Positions 33,880 through 45,636 of a stretch of 64,000 nucleotides of DNA are shown here, piece by piece. The notes under the pieces were generated by a model that worked only from the letters and a program-made list of their open reading frames with translations, had not been told where the DNA came from and did no database searches. Each line of letters opens with the position of its first letter. Position 1 is the first letter of the stretch. Both the position numbers and the translations under genes were made by a program. This DNA is from Haemaphysalis longicornis (taxonomy: Eukaryota > Arthropoda > Arachnida > Ixodida > Ixodidae), in NCBI GenBank assembly GCA_013339765.2, contig CM023452.1, positions 161,609,416 through 161,673,415 on the forward strand. The letters run 5' to 3'.

Positions 33880-35245
33880 CCGCCTCAGTACTGGTCTTCT
33901 CTGTCTGTTCTAGGAATGCATCGTCACAACAAGCATACCCGGCAACAACTTCCAACAACGCATTCTTTTTTATGCAGATTGCATAATTCGTTACGTTTCA
34001 CACACATATGCGCAAAACTAATGCATTAATTTAATGAGCACAGTATCATAACGTTCGTCTCTGGAACGATCTCCCTGATAACATAGCCCCCATATCTAAT
34101 CCCGAAGCGTTTCGCCGGCAGGCAACTGAATTCATCTTTCGCCGTGTTAAAAGTCAGAAAGTTTGTAAAGTGCGGATGTCTGAAGATCTACGGGACTTCG
34201 TTGTTTCAAGCGTGAAAACGCATGGGACGGGTCTGGGTTATTTTAAAGAAGTTGTGATGTCGCTAAGGTTTTTATCAGCTACTTTCCATATGCAATACTT
34301 AAGTACAGTGTCCCGGAAGAAATTGTATAGGAATGTGTGTGACAGCCTGTTTTCAGTCCTACGCTACAGAGCTCTGTTTAGTGGAGGCCCAGAGCAGGAC
34401 GTACTCGAGAGAGGGAAAAAGATGCCTGTGCCATCGGGGTGAAGTCCTTTTTCTGCAAGCTTCGTTCAGGAACACTAACAGTGAAAACATGGTTAAAAGA
34501 AAAGGGATTAGAGGCACGATGGGGTACAGACTCCACAATTTTTAAACAACCAGACAACATAGAGCATGTTCTCATACACTGTCAGATGGCGGTTCACTTT
34601 TGGCATGTCATGTCAAAAACACTAGAAAGGCTTCCACTTATTTCACACGGTATCAGGTATCTTTGCACAGACAAAGAGGAAGGTGTCCCCAACGACTTAG
34701 CGATGTTTCTAGGCTTCCATAGCATCCGGCGTGCACGCAAGGCCTGGCTTCATGGCGACATGGAGGCTCGCCCGGCGCGACAGTTTCTTTCAGAAAGCGT
34801 TACACGATTTGTTGAGGGCTGAAAAATGGTACAGCCAATTCAAGATTGGTTGAATTTTGTTGAAACGCGGACTAAAATTAAGTAATGTGCCAATGAACAA
34901 GCCGAGTCATAGTCACGGCTGGCCGCTTTTAGTGTGTGCCTGTTCTATGTGTCTTCTCGTATGACTTGTTTCATGTCGGAGAAACGCAATAAAGGGAAAA
35001 AATGGTCACATTTTGCCGTGTTCAAAGTCAAAAAGTGTTGTATAGTTTAAAATGTTGCTCGCTTTGCATCTCGAAATATCTGTTTTACATTTTGTTTTGC
35101 ACTGCACTGCTTGATACTTTGTTTTCTTGCACTGCCCCTGCTTGATACTTCTACTTCATCATTTCGTACCTTTTCGTATGCCCCCTCACTGAATGGCCTG
35201 TCATGGGGCCTGTAAGGTTTGTATGAATATATAAATCAATTCCTG
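33880..35245 (+). mobile_element. CR1/L2-like LINE 3' end, split by a second LINE
   Basis: The frame ending VRLWNDLPDNIAPISN then EAFRRQATEFI (about 34040-34150) is the R-L-W-N-x-L-P closing segment of CR1/L2-type ORF2. It resumes at about 35010 with the same 3' sequence, and ends in atggggcctgtaaggtttg and an ATAAAT-like tail (35225-35245), typical of CR1-type 3' ends. Confidence 0.6.
34172..35008 (+). mobile_element. 5'-truncated LINE fragment nested in the CR1-like end
   Basis: Frames give SRKKLYRNVCDSLFSVLRYR, SFFCKLRSGTLTVKTWL, NIEHVLIHCQMAVHFW and HSIRRARKAWLH. A H-x3-H-C finger and a V-K-T-W-L segment fit the C-terminal tail of a LINE ORF2. One frameshift lies at about 34440. It ends with aataaagggaaaaaa. 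It is flanked by related copies of a roughly 35-bp host sequence (34136-34170, 35009-35045). Confidence 0.6.
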
Positions 35246-35800
35246 TAAAAATGCTATAATTAGAACGTACCACACTACAAGAATAAAACAGTTATTGATA
35301 CCGTACTTTGGCCACCTGCAGGTTGATTTAGGCTACCTCGTGCTTTTTAATCTGTCCCAAAAGTTTTATAGACCTGCTTTTCTCTTTGCGCATTCATCGT
35401 AAACTATCCCGTTCCCGCGACTACATGCACATCATACGCATTCACACCAGGTTTCACTCCCGTTTCTACTTCAGCTGGGTACTTCACGTTCCCGCTTTTT
35501 ATGAAGTGGCTTGGACAAAATCTTGCGGACTCACACTTATCTTACACCCCAGTGCGGAATATAAAACCTCCTAATACACGCATTTATGATAACTTGTGCT
35601 GGTGCAATTGCATATTCTGGTGACCTAACAAACCTGTCAACTATCTTGGCCGAACACACCTTCCGGTGAAGAAGAAGGATAATAGCTTTACCTGTAATGA
35701 CGTTATAGCTTCAGCATCTTTATCACTATTTTTCGAGTTTCTTGGGGACAGTCCTGGCCTAAAGTAAGGGCTTTTGTCACTAACAATACCTAGCCCAGGT
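35246..35800. other. Unassigned sequence
   Basis: No gene or repeat match recognised. Confidence 0.4.
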
Positions 35801-36350
35801 TAGGTGACCCTCCAAATCATTGTATTCATAATATTGAGCTTACAAGGGAATGCAGAATGTCGGCTTGGATGTGGCCGATTCCAATTTATGCATGTTAGTG
35901 TGGTTCCAAACACCTTGACGTAGCCATGTTTTGTGCCTTTCTGAGGAAAACCCAGTTTTTTCCCTTTTGTCTGTGCTCTGGGCATAAATAGTAGTAAGAG
36001 AACCTGGCCAGCAATCGTTCGCAACCTGCCGAAAGGGTAACCATCGTTTTACAGGGACTTGAGATGGGCGCAGTGGTTCATTCCTGTTATGTTTGGGTAC
36101 TTCACATCACTAACCGCTAAAAGACTGCCCAAAAAGTAATTGTTCTTTTTGTTCCGTGTTTCTCTTTTAAATATCCATAGACCACTGGGAAATGTTACGT
36201 TTCTGCCTTTTTCATCAAAAACTAATTCTTGACTTCGAACTACGGTGACGCGCGGGAATATGAGGACGCCAGATGAGGTGGCAGGATGCAGTACTCGCTC
36301 AAAAAGACAAAGAGTGGAGAGAGACGACATCACGTTGTTCTGAGGTTGGT
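35800..36350 (+). repeat. Diverged relative of the large unit (f region)
   Basis: Ordered phrases match the 5030-5390 part of copy A at low identity: tttctgaggaaaac, gggcataaatagtag, ttccgtgtttctctttt and an ATGTT-bearing segment after an acceptor-like tract ending at 36180. The donor seen in the other copies is lost here (gttacg). Confidence 0.35.
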
Positions 36351-36594
36351 GTCATCTCTCCTCAAGTATTAGTCTTTTTCACGCAAGCGAAATGCACCTT
36401 TGAATACTACCGAATCCTAATCTACAGCCTATTAGGCAGGATGCACTCATAATGGAGCCGTACAATAGAAAGGCGTTTGCGAAGAGGCGCAAATGACAAC
36501 CAGGGTGAGTCGAATAGCCATCGGGAAGCACCCGGAAGAGTCTAGAGGACCGCGGCTCTTTTGAGGAGCCATTTGATCATGTGGGCACAGGCAT

Positions 36595-36995
36595 CCAACA
36601 CACTCGAAAGCTAATAGAGCACGATAGAGCTACGGAGCATGAAAGACGTTTAAACAATGACGACAGTTCACGTCTCAGCCTACCGAACTGCGTGACATAG
36701 CATTTTTACTTTGAAGAAGTATATGGCTATTCCCGGCATTTTCCATTCCGGTGTCAATTGATTTACTCGGAAGCGCTCCGGGGTTCCTCCTCACCATCGC
36801 TTACACCTCTTTCACAAATATTTTCCCCCTCGCCTCCTCCTACACCCCTTTGGCAAATTGCGCAGTCTGCAACTAAAGAGCAGTATGCTGTTAACAGATG
36901 ATTGCAAAAAAGAAAGAGAAGCACTCATGGGCGTACAAATGCACTATTACTACACTCCCTAATATGAAATTTGTGCGCAGCGCGAACTGCAGTGT
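36595..36995 (-). repeat. Large repeat unit, inverted partial copy
   Basis: The minus strand matches 3955-4345 of copy A (gggagtgtagtaa, cagactgcgcaa, gaaagaggtgtaagcg). It is truncated at 36995, where an RTE-like LINE begins. Confidence 0.7.
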
Positions 36996-39030
36996 TAATT
37001 TTCTTCATATTCACGATCTGAGAATGTCTGCCGTATGCACTCCTCCCCATTCTTATCCTTCTAATAATTTCTGCCTCATGGTTGGGATCCAGGGTCACAA
37101 CGTGGCCTAAGTTTACATATATTCGCTTACCACTTCCACTACCTAGCCCCCACATCCCAAACTGCTGTGCTGTCCTGAGGTTATTGATTTTTGCTTTGGT
37201 TTTCTGCATATTATTTTCAGACCCACGTTTATACTCTGTTCGTCCCGTGCGGAAAGCATGCTTTGCAGTTCGTCCCCCGAGTTACTTAGCAAAGCAGCGT
37301 CATCAGCAAATCTGAGGTTACCGACGCATTCTCCATTAACCCTTACTCCCAGCTGTTCCCAATCCAAATTTCTGAATGCTTCTTGTATACATGCTGTGAA
37401 TAACATTGGAGAGATTGTGTCTCCTTGTCTGACGCCCTTTCTTATAGGCATTGTACTGCTCTCCTCATGAAGGATTATGGTAGCTGTGGACCCATTGCAG
37501 ATATCATCTAGTATTCTTACATAATTATCAACTACCCCCTGATTTCGTAATGCCTGAATGACTGCTTGGTTTCCTACCAAGTCAAAAGATTTCTCATAGT
37601 CTCTGAAGGCTATATATAGTGGTTCATAATACTCAGCGCGCTTCTCGATCACCTGATTGATGTGAATATGGTTCACTCTTGAATAGCCTTTACGGAATCC
37701 TGCGTATTCTTTAAATTGACTGAAATCTAAGGTTGCATAAATTCTGCTAGCAATTATCTCGGTAAGTACCTTGTAGAGGACTGACAGTAAGCTGATCGGC
37801 CTGTAATTGTTCAAGTTCTTCATGTTACCTTTCTTATAGTTTAGGATGAGGTTCGCGTTCTTCTAAGATTCCGTTACACTCGCTGTGATTGCGCATTGCC
37901 TATGCAGGTTTGCCAGTTTTTCAAATATAATTTCTCCGCCATCCTTAAAGAGGTCTCCTGTTATGGGATCCTCACCAGGTGCTTTGCCCCTTTCATTTCT
38001 TTTACTGGTTTGATGTCTATCTCCTCTTAACTACTCTCTCGTTCGGCATTATCCTGGATGTCCCGGCTACTGTACAGATCGCTACAGAACTGCTCGGCCA
38101 CTGACTTTTTTATCCCTATTTGTGATGACATTTCCTTGCTTATCTTTAAGTGCATACATCTGATTTTCCCACGCCAAGACGACTCTTCACTGCTTTCACG
38201 CTACCTCCGTTCTTTACAGCGTATTCGATGCTTTTTATACTATGCTTCCGTATGTCATTTGTCTTACGCCAATTGATGAACTTCGAAAGCTCCGCTAGTT
38301 TTATTTTGTCAGCTGGGGTGGAGATTGTCATGGTTTGCTGTTTCCTAATTAGATCTTTTGTCTCCTGGGGAAGTTTACCACTATTCTGTCTAGCCATCGT
38401 ACCCCCGATTTGTACTGCACACTCCGTGATAATGCGTGTAAGGTTGTCGCTGGATTCCTGTGTCGTAATCTCGGCTTTCTCAGTAAGACCTGAATATCGG
38501 TTCTGCAGCACGATTCCGAATTCTCCTTTTTTACGTCTTACTCTGGTAATAAAAAAAAAGTCATTACTACAAATTATGACGTACACGTACGCAGTAGCAA
38601 CATTCAGGGACATACCCGCCGCGGTGGCTCAGTGGCTAAGGCGTTGCGCTGCTGGGCACGAGGTCCCGGGTTCGATTCCCGGCCGCGGCGGCCGCTTCTC
38701 TGATGGAGGTGAAAAGCAAAAACGCCCGTGTGAACGAGATTTCGGCGCACGTTAAAGATCCCCAGGTGGTCAAAATTAATCCGGAGCCCTCCACTATGGC
38801 GCCCCTCATCACCTGCGTTGCGTCGGCGCGTTAAACCTTACAATCAATCAACATTCAGGGACATGTCTACGAAAAGTAAGAGCAAATGCGAGAAGCCAAT
38901 GCTTCTGTCCCTCAAACGATCAGGGCAAAAGTATATAAATTATGCGCTATTTACGATAGCTCCTAAACAAAGAATTCGACACAAGAATAATCAAACGTCT
39001 ATCATACAAAACGATCATAGTTTGAGGCGG
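36996..39030 (-). mobile_element. RTE/CR1-like LINE ORF2 (EN-RT linker and RT), decayed
   Basis: On the minus strand, 38560-38150 gives the linker between endonuclease and RT (basic, with KLPQETKDLIRKQQ). A frame from 37823 then reads NYRPISLLSVLYK, IRKGVRQGDTISPMLF and NLRFADDAALLS. The F-A-D-D catalytic box is at 37299-37310. After a shift near 37200 it continues YVNLGHVVTLDPNHEAEI to about 37010. Stops at about 38060-37860 break the N-terminal half of RT. A SINE sits inside the 5' part. The upstream endonuclease is barely readable. Confidence 0.8.
38614..38848 (+). mobile_element. tRNA-derived SINE (Ruka-like), copy 2
   Basis: The best preserved copy: A box GTGGCTCAGTGGCTAAGG, B box GGTTCGATTCCC, body agatccccaggtggtcaaaa, and tail caatcaat. 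A perfect 16-bp target duplication, caacattcagggacat, flanks it (38598-38613, 38849-38864). It lies in the 5' part of the RTE-like LINE, so it is younger than that LINE. Confidence 0.95.
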
Positions 39031-39267
39031 CCTATCAAATTTATGTAATTTTTGTGTGTTGCTTCCAGTCGCTGCACCTGCATTGGTGGTCAATAAGCAC
39101 ATTTACGGAGCTATAGCCTAAGCAGTTGGTGATGCGTAGAACCAGAAATGCCTCGATGTGAAAGGATGACGATACACCCGCCTGCCCACAACAGCTGAGT
39201 ACTCAGGATTTCAGTTTGCGGTAGGGGATACCTGAAGCACTAGAAAAGTAGGTAAAGGAAAACAAAG
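39031..39267. other. Unassigned sequence
   Basis: Nothing recognised. Confidence 0.4.
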
Positions 39268-39376
39268 GAAGGATAATTTCACATCCACCTCAATGCAGCC
39301 GTATAGACACAAAGCAAAACTGTACAGCTTTACTTTGTCCGTACGGCTACATTCAGGTGGATGTCAATTCTCCTTC
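39268..39376. mobile_element. Small palindromic MITE-like element
   Basis: catccacctcaatgcagccg on the left pairs with the complement catccacctgaatgtagccg on the right, around a centre near 39322 (actgtacag). Similar phrases (gtagccgtatggctgcattg, ctggatgtcaaa) recur inside the large unit at 4500, 13745 and 28895, so that unit may hold a related element. Confidence 0.6.
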
Positions 39377-39738
39377 ACAGAAACGTACTCCGGCTTCGGT
39401 TTTCCCCTAAATTTGGCCAATAAAATATAAAAAGAAAAGAGGAAAAACCAAAGCTAGTAAGATATACAATGCTCTTTTTTTATTTTCAAATTATTTCATT
39501 ATTTCTTTAGAGCAATTGCAAACATAACAACAAAGCCGGATATATAGCTGGCGCGCAGCGTGCGCAACAAAAATTATTATACGAAGTCATTCTTAGTTGA
39601 TGAGCATAGAATTGTTGTCTTGACCCGTTGCTTCCTATCACGCCCCCCACACCCTTCCCCCTATTTTGCGTAGGTCCGCAGCTAGGGTTGTAGCGAAAAA
39701 TACAAATAAAACAAGAGCAGCAGCAGCGCATAGCATCC

Positions 39739-39783
39739 CCGCGGAGTAAGGTCTCTGTATTTTTACAGGGACCTTACCGCGGA
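39739..39783. repeat. Strong hairpin
   Basis: CCGCGGAGTAAGGTCTCTGTA and its near complement TACAGGGACCTTACCGCGG flank a short T-rich loop, with one mismatch and a 2-base bulge. Its origin is unknown; it could be abutting ends of a lost transposon. Confidence 0.7.
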
Positions 39784-41330
39784 GTGGCCCGCAGCGCCGG
39801 CTCATCGCAGCGGCCGCAGGCAGAAACAAGACCTCTTGCGAAGGGTGCAGCAACGCGCGCACGCCGCCGCTCTAGCCCGGCCGTGGCACTATGTGAAATT
39901 TGTTTGCACTGCGACGGTTTATGGGCGTCACCATTTCGTTGTTTATGCGTTTTATTAGGTCATCTCTGGTAGGCTTATCTTGTCCCTGCCCTGCTCTGCT
40001 CTTACCCGTTCCCAGTTCGAAATAAAGATAACGCGTGTAACAGCATCACATCAGCAGGAATGTGTCTAAAGATGCCCTCTGGCTGCTTTTTCTGTAGTGT
40101 TGCTAGCAAACGACCTAGTCGAAGATAACGGCGAAGCTGTACATGCGCCTATCTCGCAACACTAATGAACGACAAAATGGGAAGCGTTGATGACTTGCGT
40201 GCCTTAGTGACGGTAGTCTAATATCTTACCTAGTGATTCTATGCTGGGCCTCAGTGGTGGCAAAAGCTGGGTCCTGCCTAACCTGACGCATGCGCTCGGC
40301 ATCTTGGGCTAGAAATGCTCTATTTAGTGACATTAGTCCTGCCTAGCCTTAAGGCTATTCTGCCGACAATAACTTTACCTAACACAGGGGGGGGGGGGGG
40401 GTGTCACATTCTTCACAGGAGACTTATCATTCATAATGTTGTGCTGTTTGCTTGACTAGCCTGACACATGTGCTCGGCATCTTAGGCCTGGGCGTTTTTG
40501 CCCACGGAGATTACACCGCCCGAGGGTACACATATGTTGCTTTGCTGTAAAACTATTGCAACTAGCCTCTCTCCCTGCACTCACCTTCAGTGCTCGGAAC
40601 GTATAAATGGTAAATGTAGCAACTCCGTTCATGATCACTGCCTCAATCTAGAACTAACACTATAACGTCGTACATCATAAGACTTAACGTAGGTGTCATT
40701 TTCAACATTTTTTTTTCCCTTTCTGCAGTTTCTGAATCTTTCCATGGGTTACGTCTTTCTCGCTTAGCAGCGGTCGCTGCCTCTATAGCTCAGCCGTCTC
40801 GATTACGGTACTAAAGCTTTTTTTAGCGTTGCGGCAACAATATCTGCCTACTAAGGTTATTGCTTTGACAGGTGAGATTGAGGTCCGTGGCTTTCTGAAA
40901 CAGTTTAACCTCCCCACAGCTTGGTTTCTTCGCGTAGAAAAGTACTTGTTGGTGTGGTTCAGATTATAGTTCCGGCTATTATCTGCGCCGTGCTGGGGGG
41001 AACGCATTTTTTGTGTTGCTTTCTGTACGTGGTGCTCTTTGGCGGTTGTCTTGTATCGGCTGCACGCTTTCATTCACTGCTTCGCAACACTACTGTACTC
41101 CCGAGAGCGCGCTAATTACTGAGATTGTGCGTAGGTTTATCTCTTTGGCAACGCGTAACGTTTTGGTGGTGGTTGCTTTTAAAGGAACACCTCACATGAG
41201 TAAGTATTTTATTTTCGAGTAACCTGATTAACGTAAGTAATAGCTGCAATGCGTTTTGGTCAGCATGGCATGTAACTTACTAAAATATATATAAGTTAGC
41301 AAATGCTTAAGGTATTTTTATCCAAATATA
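39784..41330. other. Mostly unassigned sequence
   Basis: A poly-G run is at 40387-40400. A hydrophobic frame at 40921-41115 starts at TTG, not ATG, and is not called. The stretch near 41150-41230 faintly resembles the i region of the large unit. Confidence 0.4.
41185..41199 (+). other. Candidate 15-bp microexon, diverged type i
   Basis: ggttgcttttaaag precedes GAACACCTCACATGA and donor gtaagtattt. Both the position in a ttttaaag/gtaagtattt frame and the length equal the type-i segments. The exon sequence itself is not similar. Confidence 0.2.
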
Positions 41331-41339
41331 ATTTTTGAA

Positions 41340-43150
41340 TTTGACCTACAAGATGCGCCGGAACTCGAGGTCGCTAGGTGGCTTATTCTACAAGGTATGA
41401 CAAGATATCTGCAGGATGAGGGAGTGGGGTATCTTGAAAAGGTATCATGACAAGGTATCCTGGAGGTTGATGTAGTAGGGGTAGAATTCATTAGCTTTCT
41501 CCAGGAGCTATACAGGAAAAACCAAGTGCAAATAGTGTGGGAGGTGATAACATACAATAGGCCTGTATATACCTGCAAGGGCTTCTACCAAAGTTGCCTT
41601 CTCTCTCTACTGCAGTTCATGCTGTACATGGCAGGGTTAGAAAGTAAGCTAGAAGTCAGTACGCTGAGGTTCGACTTATACATACAAAAAGGGCAGGTGG
41701 TGGAACAACGGGTTCCAGGAATAATGTATGCAGACGACATATTGTTGATGGCGAACAACCGGATAAATATGCAGGGCTTGATGGATATATGCAGTGGAGA
41801 AGCGACCCATCTAGGGCTATCCTTTAGCTGAGAAAAATCGGGGATGACGGTCTTAACCACGTCGCGGAGCAGAAAACAGTATCACTACCACAATTAAAAA
41901 TGTCATTGGCGAAAGAGTTTGAATATTTATGAGTATGGCTGAACCACAGTGAAGATTACACACACGCTGATGAGGCTCACCTTAAGACTAAAGGAAGACG
42001 GAGCGCGGCTATAATGAAGCATAGAGCGCTCTAAGGATACGGGAAATACGAGTTGGTGAGGGGAGTATGAAGGGGTCATTGTAGCAGGGTTAACTTTCGG
42101 AAATTTGGTGGTGTGCATGAAACCAGAGACCCAAGCGGGCCTGGATGTACATCAGAAGGTGGTAGGCAGATTGGCTCTAGGGGCATAGAGCAAAACTAAA
42201 AATGAAGCGGTACAGGGGGATATGGGCTGGTCGTCTTTCGGGGCAAGGGAGGTGCAGAGCAAGATAAAGTTTGAGCAGCGACTTCATGACATGGAGGACA
42301 AAAAATGGGCCACGAGGGTGTTGCAGTACCTGTATATGAGCAGCCTGGACACGCGGTGGAGACGAAGAACCAGACAGCTGACCAAGCGGTACGGCAAGTC
42401 GCTAGGGGAAAGCGGTGTTTTCAAAACAGTTAAAAAGCAGGTAAAGGCAGCAGAGACAAGTGGGCACAGAGAATGGAAGCGAAAAAAAAACCCGGAGACT
42501 TTTAGGACAGAGAAAGTGTGTAAATTAAGAACGCAGGATTCCATGGCAATGCGAGAGGCAGTGCTTTGCTCTTCGAAGCACAAGCGGGGTGCCTGAAAAC
42601 CCGGGCATACATGGGTATCTACAGGCAGCCGGATGAAACATGTGTGCGCTGCGTCAGTGATGGTATTGTCAGAGGATGTAGAGAGATTGTCAGAGGATGT
42701 AGAGAGATATTGTCATGTTGTCATATTGTCAGATATTGTCATATTGTCATATTGTCAGAGGATGTAGAGAGATATGAAAACCACGGGGTGAGGGAGAAAC
42801 AACGTTCGGGGAGGCTTTGGGATTTGGGGCGAGGAGGAACCTCAACTTCAAGGCCATAGTGCTGACTAAGAGGCGACTGAAGTGGTGGTGGAAGAAAAGT
42901 AGGGAAGGGATGGGTACGCAAGCGGAGTAATCATATGCATGAGAATTTAGAACAGCTTGTGGAGAAAAAAATGGGAGGAAGCATGGGAGTTTAAACCAGA
43001 TGAGGGGTAAATGGGGGGGGGAAGCAAATCTATTAGGTTAGCTAGGAGTAGGGCAAGTAAAGTAAGCTAATAAAACAGGGAAGTGGGTTGCTGACAACCG
43101 ACGCACCGAGTCAAAGCGACTATCATCATCATCATCTTCTTCTTCATCAT
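41340..43150 (+). mobile_element. LINE ORF2 (RT to C-terminus), tick transposon type, decayed
   Basis: Frames read FLQELYRKNQVQIVWE and FMLYMAGLESKLEV, then VPGIMYADDILLMA, with Y-A-D-D at 41727-41738. They continue with ICSGEATHLGLSFS, GDMGWSSFGAREVQSKIKFE (42216-42275), KWATRVLQYLYMSS and MAMREAVLCSSKHKRGA. Five or more stops or shifts interrupt it. A (TCA/TCT) tail at 43123-43150 probably marks the 3' end. N-terminal domains and the first half of RT are missing. Confidence 0.75.
42664..42775. repeat. Tandem repeat in LINE tail
   Basis: attgtcagaggatgtagaga occurs three times with a run of atattgtcat units between. It interrupts the region where the LINE's terminal zinc-finger segment would lie. 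Confidence 0.75.
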
Positions 43151-44924
43151 TGACACCGTACAATAAAAAAAGACGAGCGAAGAGACGAGTCTGACACTCG
43201 ATTCAATTCAATAGCGAGCAGCTAAGCAGTTGTTAAAGGCTAGAGGCTGTTAGGTGCTGTCAGTTGCTTTAATTGCGTTCATGTTGGTATATACACGGGT
43301 TTTTTTCGTGTGCTGTCATGTTGTGGTTTAACTAGCCCCTCGGGTATATATTTTCACCCTCCGGTCCCTCGAGGCCAGCTCTAGAACACTTCCCTGCGCA
43401 TACTTGGGTGTTTATCGCGATCCATATATGCACACCGCCCGTGCACGGCGGTTAATTGCGGCTCCTGTAAACTCAAGAAAAGGAAGTCGTTCCTTCTTTC
43501 TCGTGTATAGGACGACGTAAAAGTAAATAATTGCTTGGGGTCCCCCCTGATAAAACAAGGTTTATCGATCTCTGCTTTTCGCTGTTCAAGGAAGGTTTCG
43601 GGAAACTAAACATCTTCTAAAAACAAATTGTTTGGCTTGGCCAGTGCTTACTGTTAACGTTCTTTTACATCGTTATTATAGTGTTTAGTTTTTGCATAAT
43701 ATTTGCTCTGATATGTTAATATTTTATAGGATTTATCATTATATATAGTAATATTTATTGCTTTCATTAGTGTTTCACCGTTTTCTGAGTATACCGCTCA
43801 TCTCTTGAGATATCAAAATGGTGTTCGCCGATATACAGGGTTTGTAAAAATATAAAAAAATGTTCCAGGGTTCCACCTTAAGGAACATCTAGGGTGGGAA
43901 TCTGCATTTTGAAATACATTGCGGGATATTGTAGATTCCGCAGTATATCGCCTTCGACAGTTAGACCAATTCATATGCTTAATTGGTTTTACCCGAAAAA
44001 TTTCAATGAACCCGAATGAGCAATATGTTAAAGATTTTGCCCCAAGACACGGGAAAGAGACGATGGATTCTTGAAATTACATCTCTAACAGTGATAAAAC
44101 CTAGCATATATCAGTTTTGGGAGTATATTTCCATCATCTATACGAGCTCAGTATTCCTGAAATATGTACGAGATTAGACTAGTGAAAGAGCATAAAGCGA
44201 TAAATAATTTTTTTTTTCACAAATATATTGTTTATCGCACGCCTATTCAGATATCAAACGTGTTTTCCTTGATGCTGCTAAACCGTACGAACTTCTTAAA
44301 CATTTTTATACGGTTTTCCTCTAACAGTTACCTAATCAGAGGAATCAATATTTTGGGCAAATTATATCTTTTGAGGGATTATTCAGTACCTATTCCGCAC
44401 GTTCAAAAATCAAATTCACTTTTGCTTACAAACGCTACCAATACATGTCTTAACCAATTTCAGTGTTTCTTTCTAACAAACACATGAAAGTATAATCTCA
44501 GTCTTGTAATATATACCCTCCCTTAGTTGGGCATAATTTTCCCGCATTCCTATAGCTCGCGTGTAAGAGGCCATGTGAATTTCTTACCACACTGTTACTC
44601 ATAGTTAAACATAAACCCTACACTGAGATCAGTTCCAATGCGTTAGTAATTGTTTGAGTTCTCCCCCCGTTTCGTAAACAATTTATTTATAGAGGACCAG
44701 TACTTGAGTTTTTAGCTGTGTACCACAAGTAAAAACCGTTTTCTAAACCATACTCCTCCAGTAGAGGACCATGTACTTGCACCAGGGGGAGTTTTTAGCT
44801 GTGTACAAATCCACATTGATTAGGGGGCGTGACGACTCCACGGAGAGCGCCTCGCTGACGGCGGAGGTTGTCCATCGGTCAGGACACGATGCCGGTCTTC
44901 TCAAGGGTTTCGGCACCAGAAATA
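43151..44924. other. Unassigned AT-rich sequence
   Basis: A 107-aa frame at 44164-44487 has no recognised motif and biased AT composition. I do not call it a gene. Confidence 0.4.
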
Positions 44925-44928
44925 TTAA

Positions 44929-45636
44929 AGGCCCAACCACATGCACGCGTAAAATCGACGTACTCGCGCAACGACGTACGCCGGCGGCGACATACGCCGC
45001 GGCCTTTACGCATACCGAAGACTTCGGAAAGGGTGAGTAACAACATTTCGCCGCAACGCGCGCGTAAACCAATGTGCCGCGCAGTGTGGCTCGACTCAGC
45101 TTTGTGGCGACCAGTTCAACTACATTTTAACTCAGATAAAACAAATAATGCCTATTCTTACAAAAGTACGTATATTTAATACAGAATCAACTAAAACAGT
45201 TCTTGGGACATTAAAAAACGTTGAGGATTAGTATGCATACTTGCCAGGCACAAAACCTCCGCTACATTGGCATAACTGCATTGCTCCCATAGTTGCTCGT
45301 TGCTTCAGCTTGTTTTGTCCGGTTGTTTGCTCCCCGATATTTTACTAATTACTTCGTTTTATTTCCGGCATAATAATAGTAAAGTTAGCTTATTTAAAAT
45401 TTGCTGTCTTGTTTATGATAACAGCACCGCCAGATAACATCACCGCCACAGGTCTACGTCAAACACCGTGCGCCCGAAAGTTTGCGTCGATGTCTGGCGG
45501 GGTCTGACTTGGGCGTAACAAGAGCGTAGCAATGCATACCGCGTACGCCGGAAGTACGCCGGTTCCTTACGTGCTCAACGCCGGTTTACGTCGTTGCGCG
45601 AGTACGTTCGGTTTTACGGCATGTATGTGGTTGGCC
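44929..45636. mobile_element. TTAA-flanked inverted-repeat element, about 708 bp
   Basis: Left end GGCCCAACCACATGCACGCG and right end (complement) GGCCAACCACATACATGCCG pair. Pairing continues through GTAAAA and GTACTCGCGCAACGACGTA, for about 60 bp. ttaa occurs at 44925-44928 and 45637-45640. The interior is non-coding with no transposase. The TTAA target suits piggyBac-, Kolobok- or ISL2EU-like groups. Confidence 0.7.

Noticed and set aside
38614..38690. Functional tRNA gene
   Set aside because: The tRNA-like head is part of a SINE with a shared 160-bp body and target duplications.
40387..40400. Poly-G runs (also 65-75, 14127-14136, 33390-33399) and the poly-C run at 46488
   Set aside because: These are probably simple low-complexity or assembly-error sites, not functional G-quadruplex arrays; only single runs are present.
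40921..41115. Hydrophobic 64-codon frame resembling a membrane peptide
   Set aside because: It begins at TTG with no ATG in frame, and has no promoter-like sequence or conservation.
44164..44487. 107-codon + strand frame
   Set aside because: Residue use follows the AT-rich composition, and no motif or paralogue is seen.
45018..45029. 12-bp segment before donor gtgagtaac
   Set aside because: No acceptor tract, and it lies in the subterminal part of an inverted-repeat element.
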